The notes under the pieces are model-generated. The model saw only the letters and a program-made list of their open reading frames with translations. It did no database searches and had not been told where the DNA came from. Of a DNA stretch of 64,000 nt, positions 48,652-59,497 are shown in pieces. The first letter of the stretch is position 1. Every line of letters starts with the position of its first letter. A program made the translations under genes and the position numbers. Source of the stretch: Paenibacillus rhizovicinus (GTDB lineage: Bacteria; Bacillota; Bacilli; Paenibacillales; Paenibacillaceae); contig NZ_CP048286.1 in the NCBI RefSeq assembly GCF_010365285.1, positions 3,271,001 through 3,335,000 of the forward strand, written 5' to 3'.

Positions 48652-48736
48652 TATGGACGCTCCATTCTAAAAGTTTGTAAGTGAACCCTGCGCTGGGGTT
48701 ACCAGCTAGAAAATCAAAAGCGCTTCTATTGGGGAT

Positions 48737-49360
48737 CTAATGACGAATCGGTTCGCGCGCTCCAGTAAGAGCAAGGAAATTATGCAGCAGGCTCATGCCG
48801 AGATCGCCGCTTTTCTCCGGATGGAACTGCATCCCGTACACGTTGCCTCGGCCGACGATAGCTGTCACTTGACCGTTATAGTCGGTCGTCGCGAGCAGAT
48901 CGTCCGCGCGCTCCGGCTTCGCATGATACGAATGCACGAAGTACACATGACCCTGCTCAAGGCCATCGAACAATGGCGTGTTCTGGCGGAAGTCCAGCTT
49001 GTTCCAGCCCATATGAGGTACTTTGAAATCACCCTTGAACCGGATAACTGTGCCCGGCAGCAGGTTCAGCCCTTTATGCGGGCCATACTCCTCGCTCTCG
49101 GTGAACAGCAGCTGCATGCCGAGGCAAATGCCGAGCAATGGTTTACCGGACGCCGCGTAATAGCGCGTCACTTCGTCCAAGCCGGTATTTTGCAAATTTT
49201 GCATCGCGTCGCCGAATGCTCCGACGCCTGGCAGAATTGCGCCGTCCGCTTCCATGATCTCCTTCGCGTCCGCCGTGACGACCGCCTCGTAGCCGAGACG
49301 TTCGACAGCCTTGCTGACGCTGTGCAAATTGCCCATGCCGTAATCGATGATCGCGATCAT
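48737..49360 (-). CDS. hisH: imidazole glycerol phosphate synthase subunit HisH
   Basis: 207-residue class I glutamine amidotransferase. Starts IAIIDYGMGNLHSVSKAVE; nucleophile Cys in LLGICLGMQLLF, and His/Glu in GMQFHPEKSG. AAGGAGTGC precedes the ATG at 49360, which lies one base after the hisB stop. A longer upstream frame to 49438 overlaps hisB and is not supported. Confidence 0.96.
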   Translation of the reverse strand: MIAIIDYGMGNLHSVSKAVERLGYEAVVTADAKEIMEADGAILPGVGAFGDAMQNLQNTGLDEVTRYYAASGKPLLGICLGMQLLFTESEEYGPHKGLNLLPGTVIRFKGDFKVPHMGWNKLDFRQNTPLFDGLEQGHVYFVHSYHAKPERADDLLATTDYNGQVTAIVGRGNVYGMQFHPEKSGDLGMSLLHNFLALTGAREPIRH

Positions 49361-49361
49361 C

Positions 49362-49961
49362 CTACAGCACTCCTTTCGTCGAAGGCACTCCTTGCACGCG
49401 CGGGTCGATGCTTGTCGCCTCGTCAAGCGCGCGGCCAAGCGCCTTGAATACCGCTTCGATCATATGATGCGTGTTCAAGCCGTAATGCACGATGACATGC
49501 AGGTTCATGCGCGCCTCAAGCGCCAGCTTCCACAGGAATTCGTGCACGAGCTCCGTCGAGAAGCTGCCGACTTGTTGGGACGGATACTGCGCCCGGTACT
49601 CGAAGTGCGGCCGGTTGCTCAAGTCGATGACGACCTGTGCCAGCGCTTCGTCCATCGGCACGAATACCGAAGCATAACGTTTGATACCGCGTTTGTCGCC
49701 AAGCGCCTCGCGAATCGTCTGCCCGAGGCAGATGCCGATGTCTTCGACCGTGTGATGGTCGTCGATATCCACGTCGCCGCGTGCTTCGACGGTAAGGTCG
49801 AATTGGCCGTGCTTGGTGAACAGATCAAGCATATGATTCAGGAACGGCACGTCCGTCTCGATCTTGGAAACGCCCGTACCGTCGATGCCGAATGCGAGCG
49901 TAATGTCCGTCTCGTTTGTCTTGCGCGCCACATCGGCTGCGCGAATTACGTTATCCGCCAT
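49362..49961 (-). CDS. hisB: imidazoleglycerol-phosphate dehydratase
   Basis: 199-residue monofunctional dehydratase with the duplicated Mn2+-binding motifs GQFDLTVEARGDVDIDDHHT and LEARMNLHVIVHYGLNTHHM. It lacks the phosphatase domain found in enterobacterial HisB. I use the ATG at 49961 with GAAGGATG upstream; one at 49970 is possible. Confidence 0.96.
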   Translation of the reverse strand: MADNVIRAADVARKTNETDITLAFGIDGTGVSKIETDVPFLNHMLDLFTKHGQFDLTVEARGDVDIDDHHTVEDIGICLGQTIREALGDKRGIKRYASVFVPMDEALAQVVIDLSNRPHFEYRAQYPSQQVGSFSTELVHEFLWKLALEARMNLHVIVHYGLNTHHMIEAVFKALGRALDEATSIDPRVQGVPSTKGVL

Positions 49962-50101
49962 AGTAAACATCCTTCTTTCGCTTCATCTTATCTTGAAACG
50001 TGCTGCCGAGAAAGCAACCCGCAATCCCTCGCAAACCGCAGCATCGAACATATGCAGCGTTACTCGGGCTATTAGGCGGCAAGTCAGCCGCCCGCCTTCG
50101 C

Positions 50102-51385
50102 CTAGCGCTCCCGCTCCAGCCGAATCTCGATGGCTCTCGCGTGCGCTTCCAGGCCCTCGTGACGAGCAAGCGTAATAATTTGGTCGCCGTTCGTCATCAG
50201 CGCGTCCTTGCTGTAGTAGATCAAGCTCGACTTCTTCATGAAATCGTCTACGTTTACCGGCGAAGAGAAACGCGCCGTGCCATTGGTCGGCAGGATATGA
50301 TTCGGACCGGCAAAATAATCGCCCACCGGTTCCGAGCTATACGGTCCGACGAAGATCGCACCCGCGTTCTCGATCCGGCCCAGCAGCGTCATCGGCTCGG
50401 CCGTCATGATTTCCAAGTGCTCCGGCGCCATGCGATTTACGACGGCAATGGCATCCTCCATGGAGTCGGCAAGCAGTATAGCGCCATAGCCTTCAATCGA
50501 CTGACGGGCCGTACCCTCCCGGGGCAGCGTCGACAGCTGCTGCTCGACTTCTACCGCTACGGCATCTCCAAGCGCTTCCGAAGTCGTGACGAGGATTGCC
50601 GACGCCATCTCGTCGTGCTCCGCCTGTGACAGCAGATCAGCCGCGACATAAGCGGGATCCGCCGTCTCGTCGGCAAGCACGACGATTTCGCTCGGTCCCG
50701 CAATGCTGTCGATCGCCACTACGCCGAACACGGCGCGTTTGGCGAGCGCGACATAGATGTTGCCGGGTCCGCAAATTTTATCTACCGGCGGAATCGTCTC
50801 CGTCCCGTAAGCCAAAGCAGCTATCGCTTGCGCGCCCCCGATACGGTACATCTCTTTGACGCCCGCTTCCGCGGCGGCAACCAGAATGTACGGATCGATG
50901 CCTGTTTTGCCGCCTGTAGAAGGCGGCGTCACCATGACGATCTCCGGTACGCCTGCTACTTGCGCCGGAATGACGTTCATCAGCACCGACGACGGATAAG
51001 CCGCCTTCCCGCCAGGAACGTATACCCCGACGCGCTTCAGCGGCCGCAGCAGTTGTCCCAGCATCGTGCCGTCCGGCTGCACGTCCACCCAGGACTGGCG
51101 CAGCTGCTTCTCGTGGAAGGCGCGGATGTTGGCCGCCGCCTGACGAATTGCCGTCAGAAAGTCGGCATCGACACGATCATAGGCCGACTGGATTTCTTGT
51201 TCCGTGACGCGAAGCGCCGCGGCGTCCAATTGAACCCGGTCCAGCTGCTCCGTGTATCGCAGCAATGCCGCGTCGCCTTCCGTACGGATCGCCTCGACGA
51301 TTTGGGCGACCGTTTCATTTTGCTCCGGTGAACCATAGTCCACTTTGCGCGTCAATCCAAACTGCTCCGCTCGCAGCTTTCGCAT
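50102..51385 (-). CDS. hisD: histidinol dehydrogenase
   Basis: 427-residue Zn2+- and NAD-dependent enzyme of the last two steps. It has [51 protein letters not shown], the Zn/His region [17 protein letters not shown], and the C-terminal [28 protein letters not shown] site precedes the start. It lies 175 bp after hisG and 140 bp before hisB. Confidence 0.97.
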   Translation of the reverse strand: MRKLRAEQFGLTRKVDYGSPEQNETVAQIVEAIRTEGDAALLRYTEQLDRVQLDAAALRVTEQEIQSAYDRVDADFLTAIRQAAANIRAFHEKQLRQSWVDVQPDGTMLGQLLRPLKRVGVYVPGGKAAYPSSVLMNVIPAQVAGVPEIVMVTPPSTGGKTGIDPYILVAAAEAGVKEMYRIGGAQAIAALAYGTETIPPVDKICGPGNIYVALAKRAVFGVVAIDSIAGPSEIVVLADETADPAYVAADLLSQAEHDEMASAILVTTSEALGDAVAVEVEQQLSTLPREGTARQSIEGYGAILLADSMEDAIAVVNRMAPEHLEIMTAEPMTLLGRIENAGAIFVGPYSSEPVGDYFAGPNHILPTNGTARFSSPVNVDDFMKKSSLIYYSKDALMTNGDQIITLARHEGLEAHARAIEIRLERER

Positions 51386-51559
51386 ACCGATCCGCTCCTT
51401 TCGCGCTTGCTCTATAATGATGGCAGCCTTTCTTAGAGGTACGCCCGCGGTCCATTCGTGCTTACTTCACCAAGAGCTTCCTCTTCGAGAATATCAACAC
51501 TCGGGAAGCACTTGGGAATTGGGACGCCTCGAACTCCCCTTGCTGCCTGATGACTGCTC

Positions 51560-52231
51560 TTACACGCCTGGCTTAGCAGCGATCGCGTTCTGCAGCTTAT
51601 CGCAGAGGCTCTGAATCGCCTCGTTCTTCATCCGATAGCTCACGCGGTTCGCGATCAGCCGGCTCGTAATGCTGAAGATCGACTCCATCTCGACAAGCCC
51701 GTTCTCACGGAGCGTCTGCCCCGTCTCCACCATATCGACGATCCGGTCGGCCAGACCGATCAACGGAGCCAGCTCGATAGAACCATTCAGCTTGATGACT
51801 TCAACCTGCTGTCCTTGTTCCCGAAAATATTGCGACGCGATGCTAGGGTACTTCGTCGCTACCCGGGGATGGATGACCGGCTTCCAATCCGGGAGACCGA
51901 TGACGGACATGCGGCATTTTGCAATGCCGAGGTCCAGCAGCTCGTAAACGTCCTTGTTTTCCTCCATCAATACGTCCTTGCCGACGATGCCGATATCAGC
52001 GACGCCGTACTCCACGTAAGTCGGCACATCGACCGGCTTCGCCATGATGAACGACATGCCCGCTTCCGGCAGCTCGATGATCAGCTTGCGCGTATCGTCG
52101 AAATCGCTCGGAATCGGCACGCCCGCTTCTCTGAACAGCTTCGAAGCTACTTTATAAATACGACCCTTCGGCATCGCAACCTTCAACAGTTCGCGACCCG
52201 AATCCGCCGTCTGCAGTTCCTGATTATTCAT
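51560..52231 (-). CDS. hisG: ATP phosphoribosyltransferase catalytic subunit (short form)
   Basis: 223 residues. Catalyses the first step (ATP plus PRPP). It is the short HisG type lacking the C-terminal regulatory domain and therefore needs HisZ, encoded immediately upstream. Features: [59 protein letters not shown]. The start is 7 bp after hisZ. Confidence 0.96.
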   Translation of the reverse strand: MNNQELQTADSGRELLKVAMPKGRIYKVASKLFREAGVPIPSDFDDTRKLIIELPEAGMSFIMAKPVDVPTYVEYGVADIGIVGKDVLMEENKDVYELLDLGIAKCRMSVIGLPDWKPVIHPRVATKYPSIASQYFREQGQQVEVIKLNGSIELAPLIGLADRIVDMVETGQTLRENGLVEMESIFSITSRLIANRVSYRMKNEAIQSLCDKLQNAIAAKPGV

Positions 52232-52238
52232 AGCCAGC

Positions 52239-53477
52239 CTACTCCCTTCCCCGATTGCCGCCGAAGTAGGTCAGCAGCTTCGTAAATGCAACGCCCTTGT
52301 ACCGCACTTGTTCGTCATTCGTGCCAGCTGCCGCGGCATCGCGCAATACTTGCTCCGCATCCGCATCCATCCGCTCCGTGACGACCGACACGGCAGCTCC
52401 GCTCTCACGCAGCTCGCGCGCCTTGTCAAGCGCCGCTGCACGGCCTTCCGCATCGTAGGCGATCAGGATGCGCTCAACTTTCGCTTCGCTGTCCCCATCC
52501 CCGATGAGTTCCAGAATCCGCGTCGTTTTCAACGCGAACCCCGTCGCAGGTGCCGGTCGGCCAAACTGTTTCAACAAATTGTCATACCGGCCTCCGCTCG
52601 CTACAGGGAAACCCAAATCAGCCGCATACGCCTCGAACGTCATGCCCGTGTAATACTTAAAGTCACCAATCATCGTCAAATCGATCAGCACATGCTCGCA
52701 AACGCCGTACGCCGCAAGGGCATCCCACATTTCGCACAGATGGCGGATGGAAGCCTGCGCCGTTGCGTCCAAGCTGAGCGCCAGCGCCTGATTGCAAATT
52801 TCTTGTCCGCCGCGCAGACGCGTGATGCCTTCCAGTTCGCTGCGCATCGCATCGGATAGCGTCAAAGAACGCAATTTCTCCCGGTAGCCGACATAGTCGC
52901 GCCCGAGCAGGAACGATTTCAGTTCCTCCTGCGCCTCATGCTCGCCGGGCAGCGCCTCCTCGAACAAGCCGTTCAAGAAGCCGACATGACCGATCGCGAT
53001 TTTAAACCGATTCACGCCAGCCGCCTTCAACGAAGCGATAGCGAGGGCGACCACTTCCGCATCCGCATCCGGAGACGCATCGCCGACTAGCTCCACGCCA
53101 GTTTGGAAGAACTCCGCTTCGCGTCCGGCTTCTTCTTCGATCGCCCGGAACACGCTGGAATGATAAGACAGACGAATCGGGAATTGGACGTCCTTCAGAA
53201 CGGAGGAAACCACCCTCGCGATCGGCGCCGTCATGTCAGACCGCAGCACGAGCGTCGTACCGCGATTATTAAGCAGCTTGAACAGCTTCTGGTCCGACGT
53301 CGAGCTTGCCACGCCTACCGTATCGTAATACTCCATAGTCGGGGTCATAATTTGCTCATAGCCCCATGAGCCCATGCAAGCGAGCACTTGATTTTCGATT
53401 TGTCTCAGCTTCGCCACCGCATGCGGCAGATAATCCTTGACCCCAATCGGTTTCTCGAACACCTTCGGTTTGGACAT
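52239..53477 (-). CDS. hisZ: ATP phosphoribosyltransferase regulatory subunit
   Basis: 412-residue histidyl-tRNA-synthetase paralogue lacking the anticodon-binding function. It retains class II core motifs ([11 protein letters not shown] region; [20 protein letters not shown], then [11 protein letters not shown]) and forms a hetero-octamer with short HisG to confer feedback inhibition by histidine. It is the first his gene; no T-box or attenuator is obvious in 53478-53713. Confidence 0.95.
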   Translation of the reverse strand: MSKPKVFEKPIGVKDYLPHAVAKLRQIENQVLACMGSWGYEQIMTPTMEYYDTVGVASSTSDQKLFKLLNNRGTTLVLRSDMTAPIARVVSSVLKDVQFPIRLSYHSSVFRAIEEEAGREAEFFQTGVELVGDASPDADAEVVALAIASLKAAGVNRFKIAIGHVGFLNGLFEEALPGEHEAQEELKSFLLGRDYVGYREKLRSLTLSDAMRSELEGITRLRGGQEICNQALALSLDATAQASIRHLCEMWDALAAYGVCEHVLIDLTMIGDFKYYTGMTFEAYAADLGFPVASGGRYDNLLKQFGRPAPATGFALKTTRILELIGDGDSEAKVERILIAYDAEGRAAALDKARELRESGAAVSVVTERMDADAEQVLRDAAAAGTNDEQVRYKGVAFTKLLTYFGGNRGRE

Positions 53478-53713
53478 TTATATTCACCCACAGCGCTTTA
53501 GTTTATTAACGTGTTACCATATTACCATACTGCCAAAATAAAGGATTAGTCGTAATAATACCACGGCGTCGGGGTTCCGTCAATACGGCCCGCACCTTCA
53601 CGTATGGCTAATTGCGTGCATTCTTACCGGCAACGGTTCCCCGTTTCCTCTTTCTCTTCTCGCCGATTATCCAAACTTCCCGGAGCGCGCTTGCCTTGCA
53701 TCCGCCTTCGGCA

Positions 53714-54859
53714 TCATTCTTGTTTCCGCCCCATTGCCGTTTTACGTAAGCGTAACATCCGCCTGCCCTGCTTGTCCTCCCAAGCATTAATCAGCAGCTT
53801 TGCCAGCACAATGGTCACGATCGCGGTGCCGAACGCGCCGAACTCCAACAAAAACCGGGAAGCATCGCTTCCCGGTTTTGGCATGCGGGTACCTTCTTTC
53901 ATTAAATCGATCAACGCGTTCGGATTATCGTCCTCCCCGCCGGCATTGACGCGGTAACCGTTTCGCTGACCGTAAGCATTAATGCCGCTTTTGACCGTAA
54001 ACGTGATGTCGATGCCGATCTTATGGCAAATGCGCAGGACAGCCATATTGTAGGCTCCATAAGGAAAGGCGAGGATGTTGTCTTTGCTGCCGAGATGCTG
54101 ACCCAGAATCGTGTCTGCTTTCGTCAAATCGGTTTTGACGCGAGCCAGGTATTCCTTCGTCGTTTCACTGCGTTTCAACTTCTTCACGTACATCGGTGCT
54201 TCCAACATCGGCAGCTGCTTGCCGCCTTTTCCGTCGTGTGACGCATAGGCATGGGAATCAAACGTGTGGTTGTAGAAGTCGTAACCGTTCCGGTGCATTT
54301 GCTCCACCTGGTTCCAAGTGAGCTTCGGAATGCCGATATGCCGCGGATTGCCAACGGTATTCACGATCAAGAAATTCGTAGCGGGCACATGAAATTGCTT
54401 CAGGACGGGATACGTATCCGTATAATACGATTCATAGCCGTCGTCGAACGTCATCAGCACGGCATTGTCCGGCACGGGCGCATCCTTCAAAATAAACTGT
54501 TTGTATTGTTCCATCGTAATCCAATGAAAATTGTTTTTTTTCATCAGCGACAGCTGCTGTTTAAATTTTGCCAGCGATAACGCCTTGTCATCCTTAGGCT
54601 TGATGGCCACTTCATGATACATCAGCACGATAACCCGATTACGGTAATAGATGCCGTGCGGCGTAGCGGTCTCGACGCTCGCCGATGACGCGCCTGATGT
54701 AGAGTGCCCCGCCGATATCGGCTTTCGTGTCGGTCCGCTTCGTCGAGCAACCGGAGCAACGGATCTATGCGGGAGCCGTTTGAGATGGAGAAAATATCCG
54801 CCCGTCAGCAAGGCGCCGAGGGCAACCAATACCGCCATTACAGTCATCTTTCGACTCAT
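53714..54859 (-). CDS. polysaccharide deacetylase family protein
   Basis: 381 residues. It has an N-terminal membrane anchor (MTVMAVLVALGALLTGGYF), a Ser/Pro/Arg-rich linker, then a NodB domain: MYHEVAIKPK, the metal and catalytic Asp pair in LMTFDDGYESYY, His residues in YDFYNHTFDSHAYAS, and FPYGAYNM. It probably removes acetyl groups from peptidoglycan or other N-acetylated cell-wall glycans. A C-terminal hydrophobic helix (FGTAIVTIVLAKLLINAW) and a basic tail are unusual for the family. It partly overlaps the upstream acyltransferase. Confidence 0.88.
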   Translation of the reverse strand: MSRKMTVMAVLVALGALLTGGYFLHLKRLPHRSVAPVARRSGPTRKPISAGHSTSGASSASVETATPHGIYYRNRVIVLMYHEVAIKPKDDKALSLAKFKQQLSLMKKNNFHWITMEQYKQFILKDAPVPDNAVLMTFDDGYESYYTDTYPVLKQFHVPATNFLIVNTVGNPRHIGIPKLTWNQVEQMHRNGYDFYNHTFDSHAYASHDGKGGKQLPMLEAPMYVKKLKRSETTKEYLARVKTDLTKADTILGQHLGSKDNILAFPYGAYNMAVLRICHKIGIDITFTVKSGINAYGQRNGYRVNAGGEDDNPNALIDLMKEGTRMPKPGSDASRFLLEFGAFGTAIVTIVLAKLLINAWEDKQGRRMLRLRKTAMGRKQE

Positions 54860-54864
54860 GCCGC

Positions 54865-55356
54865 TCACTGCTCCCGTCTTCTTTGGATCTCTTGCATTGG
54901 ATTTCCACCGACGAATGTTCCCGGCTTCACGTCCTTATGGACCACCGAACCCGCGGCAACGACGGCACGGTCCCCGATCGTCACGCCTGGCAGGATCGTC
55001 GTGTTGGCGCCGATCATCACCTCTGAGCCGATACGAACTTGACCGAGCCGGTACTCCCCGATTAAATATTCATGCGTTAGGATTGTCGTATTGTAGCCGA
55101 TAATCGAATTGTCACCGACCACGATCTTTTCCGGGAAAAACACGTCGACCATCACCATCAGCGCAAATGCGGAGTGGCGCCCTACCTGCATCCCTAGCAT
55201 ATGCCGGTAAATCCAATTTTTTACCGGCAAGGAGGGACAGTAGCGCGCCACCTGTATGAATAGAAAGTTGCGAATGACCTTCCAGCGGCTGATGGTACGG
55301 TATACCTGCCAAAGCGCGTTTGGCCCTTCCACAGGATAACGCTCCACGTTTCTCAA
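54865..55356 (-). CDS. left-handed-beta-helix acyltransferase (YvoF-like)
   Basis: 163 residues from a TTG at 55356 with GGAG eight bases upstream (the ORF extends further, but into ppaX). Hexapeptide repeats (VVGDNSIIGYNTTIL; VRIGSEVMIGANTTILPGV; TIGDRAVVAAGSVV) form the active-site turn of maltose/serine-type O-acetyltransferases. The position after ppaX is that of Bacillus yvoF. Acceptor unknown. Confidence 0.8.
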   Translation of the reverse strand: MRNVERYPVEGPNALWQVYRTISRWKVIRNFLFIQVARYCPSLPVKNWIYRHMLGMQVGRHSAFALMVMVDVFFPEKIVVGDNSIIGYNTTILTHEYLIGEYRLGQVRIGSEVMIGANTTILPGVTIGDRAVVAAGSVVHKDVKPGTFVGGNPMQEIQRRREQ

Positions 55357-55361
55357 GCCGT

Positions 55362-56018
55362 TTACTCCAATCCCGCCAAAGCGAATAGATCGCGCATGTC
55401 GTGGATGATATGCCGCGCGCCGCTCTCCTTCAGCACAACCTCGCCTTTGAGCGACCAAGCCACGCCGACGGAAACAACGCCTGCCGCTTCCGCGGATTGA
55501 ATATCGACGATGCTGTCGCCGACCATCATCGCTTCGCCAGGCTCGATGCCCAGCGCATCCAATGCACGCTGTACGGGTTCCGGATCCGGTTTCGGATGCG
55601 TCACGTCCTCGATCGTTACGATAGCGCCGGGTTCTACATAATCGTAGAGCCCTACATAACGGAGACCACGCTCGGTAGTCAATCGTATCTTCGTCGTGAC
55701 GATTCCGATCCGAATACCGGCTTCATGAAGCTTTGCAAATACGTCTGTCACATACGGGAAAGCGGAAACGTACTCGTCATGCAGCCGCAAGTTGATCTCC
55801 CGATAAGCCAAGACCAGATCCTCGACCTGCTCACGTCCCGAGAACAACTGCAGCTGCTTCGTCAGCGGGAGCCCCATGCTCGGAATGATATGTTCCCGAC
55901 TAAACTCGGACGGAACGACGCCTTTCAGCGCATCCAAGAACGTCTGGATAATCAATTCGTTGGTATCCATTATGGTCCCGTCCAAGTCAAACAAAATCGC
56001 TTTCAGTTGAGTTGCCAT
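55362..56018 (-). CDS. ppaX: pyrophosphatase PpaX (HAD family)
   Basis: 218 residues. HAD motifs: LFDLDGTIMDTN (nucleophile and acid/base Asp), GIVTTKIRLTTERGL (Thr), the Lys in HPKPDPEPVQRA, and VGDSIVDIQSAEAAG. In Bacillus it removes pyrophosphate produced when HPr kinase/phosphorylase dephosphorylates HPr-Ser46-P, and here too it lies two genes after hprK. Confidence 0.93.
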   Translation of the reverse strand: MATQLKAILFDLDGTIMDTNELIIQTFLDALKGVVPSEFSREHIIPSMGLPLTKQLQLFSGREQVEDLVLAYREINLRLHDEYVSAFPYVTDVFAKLHEAGIRIGIVTTKIRLTTERGLRYVGLYDYVEPGAIVTIEDVTHPKPDPEPVQRALDALGIEPGEAMMVGDSIVDIQSAEAAGVVSVGVAWSLKGEVVLKESGARHIIHDMRDLFALAGLE

Positions 56019-56036
56019 TCTTCTTGAAAGACTCCC

Positions 56037-57074
56037 TTACTCTTTAATGCTCGAATCGTCCGTGCGATCCACGGACTCTCTGCCGGAATGCTCGACTGTC
56101 GCCTCATCGGAAGTAACGGACGAACCTTTCTTCTCTTCCGCGCCTGCAGGAAGACCGGTTTTAAAGTTAATGATTGGGTCGAGGTAGCGTTCGGAAGCCG
56201 CACCCGTACGGCGGCGAATGATAATCATCGCGATCGAGGCAAGAATGAGCAATACCGCCAGCAGCTGCGAGATTCGAATATTGCCGTATGCCGGATCCAG
56301 ATAACCTTGCGTGAAGCCTGCGGCCTTCAGTGGCGACCAGAGCGCATTCATGAAGGAGGCAGCCCAGTCCGCGCCAAGGAAAGCTAAGCTGTCCGTACGA
56401 AGACCTTCCACGTAGAAGCGTCCGAGGGAATACCAGATGAAATAAGCGAAAAGCAATTCTCCCGCACGCAGGAACGGCCGGCGGCGAAGCACGAGGAAGA
56501 TCACCAGACCGAGCAGATTCCATAAGGACTCGTACAAGAAGGTCGGATGATGGAATACGCCCTCGACATTCATTTGATTGACGATCCAATTGGGCAGGTG
56601 CAGCGTATGGCGCAGGAAATTCTCCGAAGCCTCTCCGCCATAGGCCTCTTGATTGACGAAGTTGCCCCATCGTCCGATCATTTGACCCGCGATCAGCGAA
56701 GGCGCGCAGATATCGGCGATCCGCCAGAAGCTGTATCCCTTGTTTCTGAAATAGATGATGCCGCAAGTGAAAGCCCCGATCAGCGCACCATAGATGGCGA
56801 TACCGCCATTCCATATCTTAAACACATCAACGAGGTGGTTCTTATATTCATTCCATTGGAACGCTACAAAATAGATGCGTGCCCCGATAATCGCTGACGG
56901 TACGCCAAACAACAATAAATCCATGAAAAAGTCCGGCGACAGCCCGAAGCGCTTTCCTTCTTGTACCGCAAGCAGCAAACCGACCAGTGCCGCGGTTCCC
57001 AGAATGATCCCGTACCAATGCACACTAATCGAACCCAGCGAGAACGCTATCGGATCTAAACGTAATCCAAACAT
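56037..57074 (-). CDS. lgt: prolipoprotein diacylglyceryl transferase
   Basis: 345-residue polytopic enzyme that transfers diacylglycerol to the lipobox Cys of lipoproteins such as the binding protein at 209-1486. Seven helices; signature GRWGNFVNQEAYGG, the essential HHPTFLYESLWN, and FRNKGYSFWRIADICAPS. The C-terminal 60 residues are a charged, probably cytoplasmic tail. It sits between hprK and ppaX. Confidence 0.97.
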   Translation of the reverse strand: MFGLRLDPIAFSLGSISVHWYGIILGTAALVGLLLAVQEGKRFGLSPDFFMDLLLFGVPSAIIGARIYFVAFQWNEYKNHLVDVFKIWNGGIAIYGALIGAFTCGIIYFRNKGYSFWRIADICAPSLIAGQMIGRWGNFVNQEAYGGEASENFLRHTLHLPNWIVNQMNVEGVFHHPTFLYESLWNLLGLVIFLVLRRRPFLRAGELLFAYFIWYSLGRFYVEGLRTDSLAFLGADWAASFMNALWSPLKAAGFTQGYLDPAYGNIRISQLLAVLLILASIAMIIIRRRTGAASERYLDPIINFKTGLPAGAEEKKGSSVTSDEATVEHSGRESVDRTDDSSIKE

Positions 57075-57139
57075 GCCGCATCAAGGCTCCTTTCTTATTA
57101 TCCGTATTGGTTGTTCGTCTCTATTCTCGCATCAGACGT

Positions 57140-58078
57140 TCAATCGAAATCATCGGAATCTTCCGCGATCGTTTCCGTCAGTTTGTTCGTAAACTGCAGC
57201 GCCGCGTTGTATCCCATTCGTTTCAGCCTGAAGTTCATCGCTGCCACCTCGATAATGACGGCCAAGTTTCGTCCAGGCCGAACCGGAACCGTAACGATCG
57301 GCACATCCGTATCGATAATCCGGGTCGTCTCTTCATCTAGGCCGAGACGATCATACTGCTTGTCCGCCTGCCAATTCTCCAGCTTAATGACGACGCTAAT
57401 CCGCTTGTTGTTTCGAACGGCGCCAGCACCGAATAACGTCATCACGTTAATAATGCCAAGACCGCGAATCTCAAGCAAATGACGAATCAATTCAGGGGCC
57501 GTGCCGTGCAGTTGACCATCCGAGGTCTGCCGGATTTCAACGGCATCATCGGCTACAAGCCGGTGGCTGCGTTTGACGAGTTCAAGAGCGGTTTCGCTTT
57601 TACCGATGCCGCTGCCGCCCGTAATGAGCATGCCTACGCCATAAACATCCACGAGAACACCATGAATCGTAGCGGAAGGCGCCAGCTTGCGTTCCAGGAA
57701 ATTAGTGATGCGGCTCAAGAAAATCGTTGTAGCGGCATTACTGCGCAATACCGGAATTTGACGCGTATTCGACTGCTCCAGCAATTCCGCCGGTGCGTCC
57801 AATCCCCGCGTAATGATAAAGCATGGGGTCTCGTCATCGAAAAGACGTTCGACACGGTCCATCCGCTCTTGACTGGAGAGCGTGTCCATAAACGTAATTT
57901 CCGTTTTACCGAGAATCTGCACCCGTTCCTTCGGGTAGTAATCGAAGTAACCCGCCATCTCAAGTCCCGGACGCGACAAATCATCAAGCGTAATGCTGCG
58001 TTTCAGGCCATCCTCGCCACTTAAGATCTCGAGCTGAAACTGGCTCACCAGATCCGAAACTTTCACTTTCTTGCCCAT
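57140..58078 (-). CDS. hprK: HPr kinase/phosphorylase
   Basis: 312-residue bifunctional enzyme that phosphorylates and dephosphorylates Ser46 of HPr and Crh, the central signal of carbon catabolite control. Walker [18 protein letters not shown], the K3-type signature [20 protein letters not shown], and a conserved C-terminal tail. Its targets include the Crh-like protein at 38033-38302. GGAGGCC precedes the ATG. Confidence 0.97.
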   Translation of the reverse strand: MGKKVKVSDLVSQFQLEILSGEDGLKRSITLDDLSRPGLEMAGYFDYYPKERVQILGKTEITFMDTLSSQERMDRVERLFDDETPCFIITRGLDAPAELLEQSNTRQIPVLRSNAATTIFLSRITNFLERKLAPSATIHGVLVDVYGVGMLITGGSGIGKSETALELVKRSHRLVADDAVEIRQTSDGQLHGTAPELIRHLLEIRGLGIINVMTLFGAGAVRNNKRISVVIKLENWQADKQYDRLGLDEETTRIIDTDVPIVTVPVRPGRNLAVIIEVAAMNFRLKRMGYNAALQFTNKLTETIAEDSDDFD

Positions 58079-58228
58079 CGATTGGCCTCCTCAAAATCGC
58101 AGCCGACTACGAGTTGAATTAGTAATAAAAATATCCAGATGTATTCATCCTATAGGAAATAAGCCCTGAAAGCAACGCCCTTACGGGACCGGAACAAGGC
58201 AAGCACGCATCCGGCATATGCGCTAAGC

Positions 58229-58264
58229 AAAAAACAGCCGTCCGATTGAATCGGACGGCTGCTT
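58229..58264 (-). terminator. terminator of the MsmX-type gene
   Basis: AAGCAGCCGTCCGATT and AATCGGACGGCTGTT make a long stem on the minus strand with TTTTTT after it. Confidence 0.9.
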
Positions 58265-58285
58265 ATGTGAAAGGAATGATTTAAA

Positions 58286-59407
58286 TTAAACTTCGAATAC
58301 GTTCAGTTCGCTTTCTTTATCGAAGATATGAACTTTGTTCATATCCAGAGCGAGCTTCACGTTCGTACCTTCTTTAACGCCAGAGCGGCCGTCAACACGT
58401 GCGATAACGGAGTCTTTGCCCAGGCCGTTCAGGTACAGGAACATTTCGTGACCGAGGTTCTCAGCAACTTCAACGTGAGCGTTCACGATCGTTTGCGGGG
58501 AAGCTTCGTGGAACACAGGCTCTTCGTGCAGATCTTCTGGACGGATACCAAGGATGATTTCTTTGCCGATCAGACCTTTATCACGCAGTTGTTGCGCTTT
58601 GCCGTCTGGAACAAGAACATCGATGTTTGTCGCTTTGAAGCGAACTGCGCCGCCAGCTTCAGCAAGCGTACCTGTGATGAAGTTCATCGAAGGAGCGCCG
58701 ATAAAGCCTGCTACGAAGATGTTAACCGGGTGGTTATACAGTTCTTCTGGGGAAGCAGCTTGTTGAATGATACCGTCTTTCATAACAACGATACGGTCAC
58801 CCATTGTCATTGCTTCGATTTGGTCATGTGTTACGTAGATAACGGTTGTTTCCAGACGTTTAGCCAGTTTGGAAATTTCCGCACGCATTTGACCACGAAG
58901 TTTAGCATCCAAGTTGGAGAGCGGCTCATCCATCAAGAATACTTGCGGCTCACGAACGATAGCACGGCCGAGAGCGACACGTTGACGTTGACCACCGGAC
59001 AATGCTTTTGGTTTACGGTCAAGCAGATGTTCAATATCTAGAATTTTAGCGGCTTCACGAACGCGTTTGTCGATTTCCGCTTTTTTGAATTTACGAAGTT
59101 TAAGACCGAACGCCATGTTTTGATAAACGTTCATGTGTGGGTAGAGGGCATACGATTGGAATACCATCGCGATGTCACGATCTTTAGGGGCTACGTCATT
59201 AACTAGACGCTCGCCGATGAACAGTTTACCTTCGGAGATTTCCTCAAGACCGGCGATCATACGAAGCGTTGTGGATTTACCGCAACCGGATGGACCGACA
59301 AGAACCAAGAATTCTTTGTCTTTGATATCAAGGTTGAAATCTTTAACCGAAGCGAGATCAGTACCCGCATATTTTTTGTAAACGTGCTCTAAGCGTACAC
59401 CAGCCAT
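58286..59407 (-). CDS. msmX: multi-sugar ABC transporter ATP-binding protein (MsmX-like)
   Basis: 373 residues. Walker [21 protein letters not shown], signature [15 protein letters not shown], Walker [16 protein letters not shown], switch His in [13 protein letters not shown], and a C-terminal TOBE/regulatory domain. MsmX-type ATPases energise several carbohydrate importers. The importer operon at 209-3325 lacks an ATPase and may use this one. AGGGGGAA precedes the start; it has its own terminator. Confidence 0.95.
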   Translation of the reverse strand: MAGVRLEHVYKKYAGTDLASVKDFNLDIKDKEFLVLVGPSGCGKSTTLRMIAGLEEISEGKLFIGERLVNDVAPKDRDIAMVFQSYALYPHMNVYQNMAFGLKLRKFKKAEIDKRVREAAKILDIEHLLDRKPKALSGGQRQRVALGRAIVREPQVFLMDEPLSNLDAKLRGQMRAEISKLAKRLETTVIYVTHDQIEAMTMGDRIVVMKDGIIQQAASPEELYNHPVNIFVAGFIGAPSMNFITGTLAEAGGAVRFKATNIDVLVPDGKAQQLRDKGLIGKEIILGIRPEDLHEEPVFHEASPQTIVNAHVEVAENLGHEMFLYLNGLGKDSVIARVDGRSGVKEGTNVKLALDMNKVHIFDKESELNVFEV

Positions 59408-59497
59408 TTGTATTTCCCCCTAACGATTATTGTCTTTCCATACGTTTAGTTTATATCAGTGCTGTCCAATTGACTATGCACATACTTTACAAAAAAA

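Noticed and set aside
53478..53713. T-box or histidine attenuator upstream of hisZ
   Set aside because: No T-box core sequence, specifier hairpin or His-rich leader peptide is visible, although a degenerate one could be missed.
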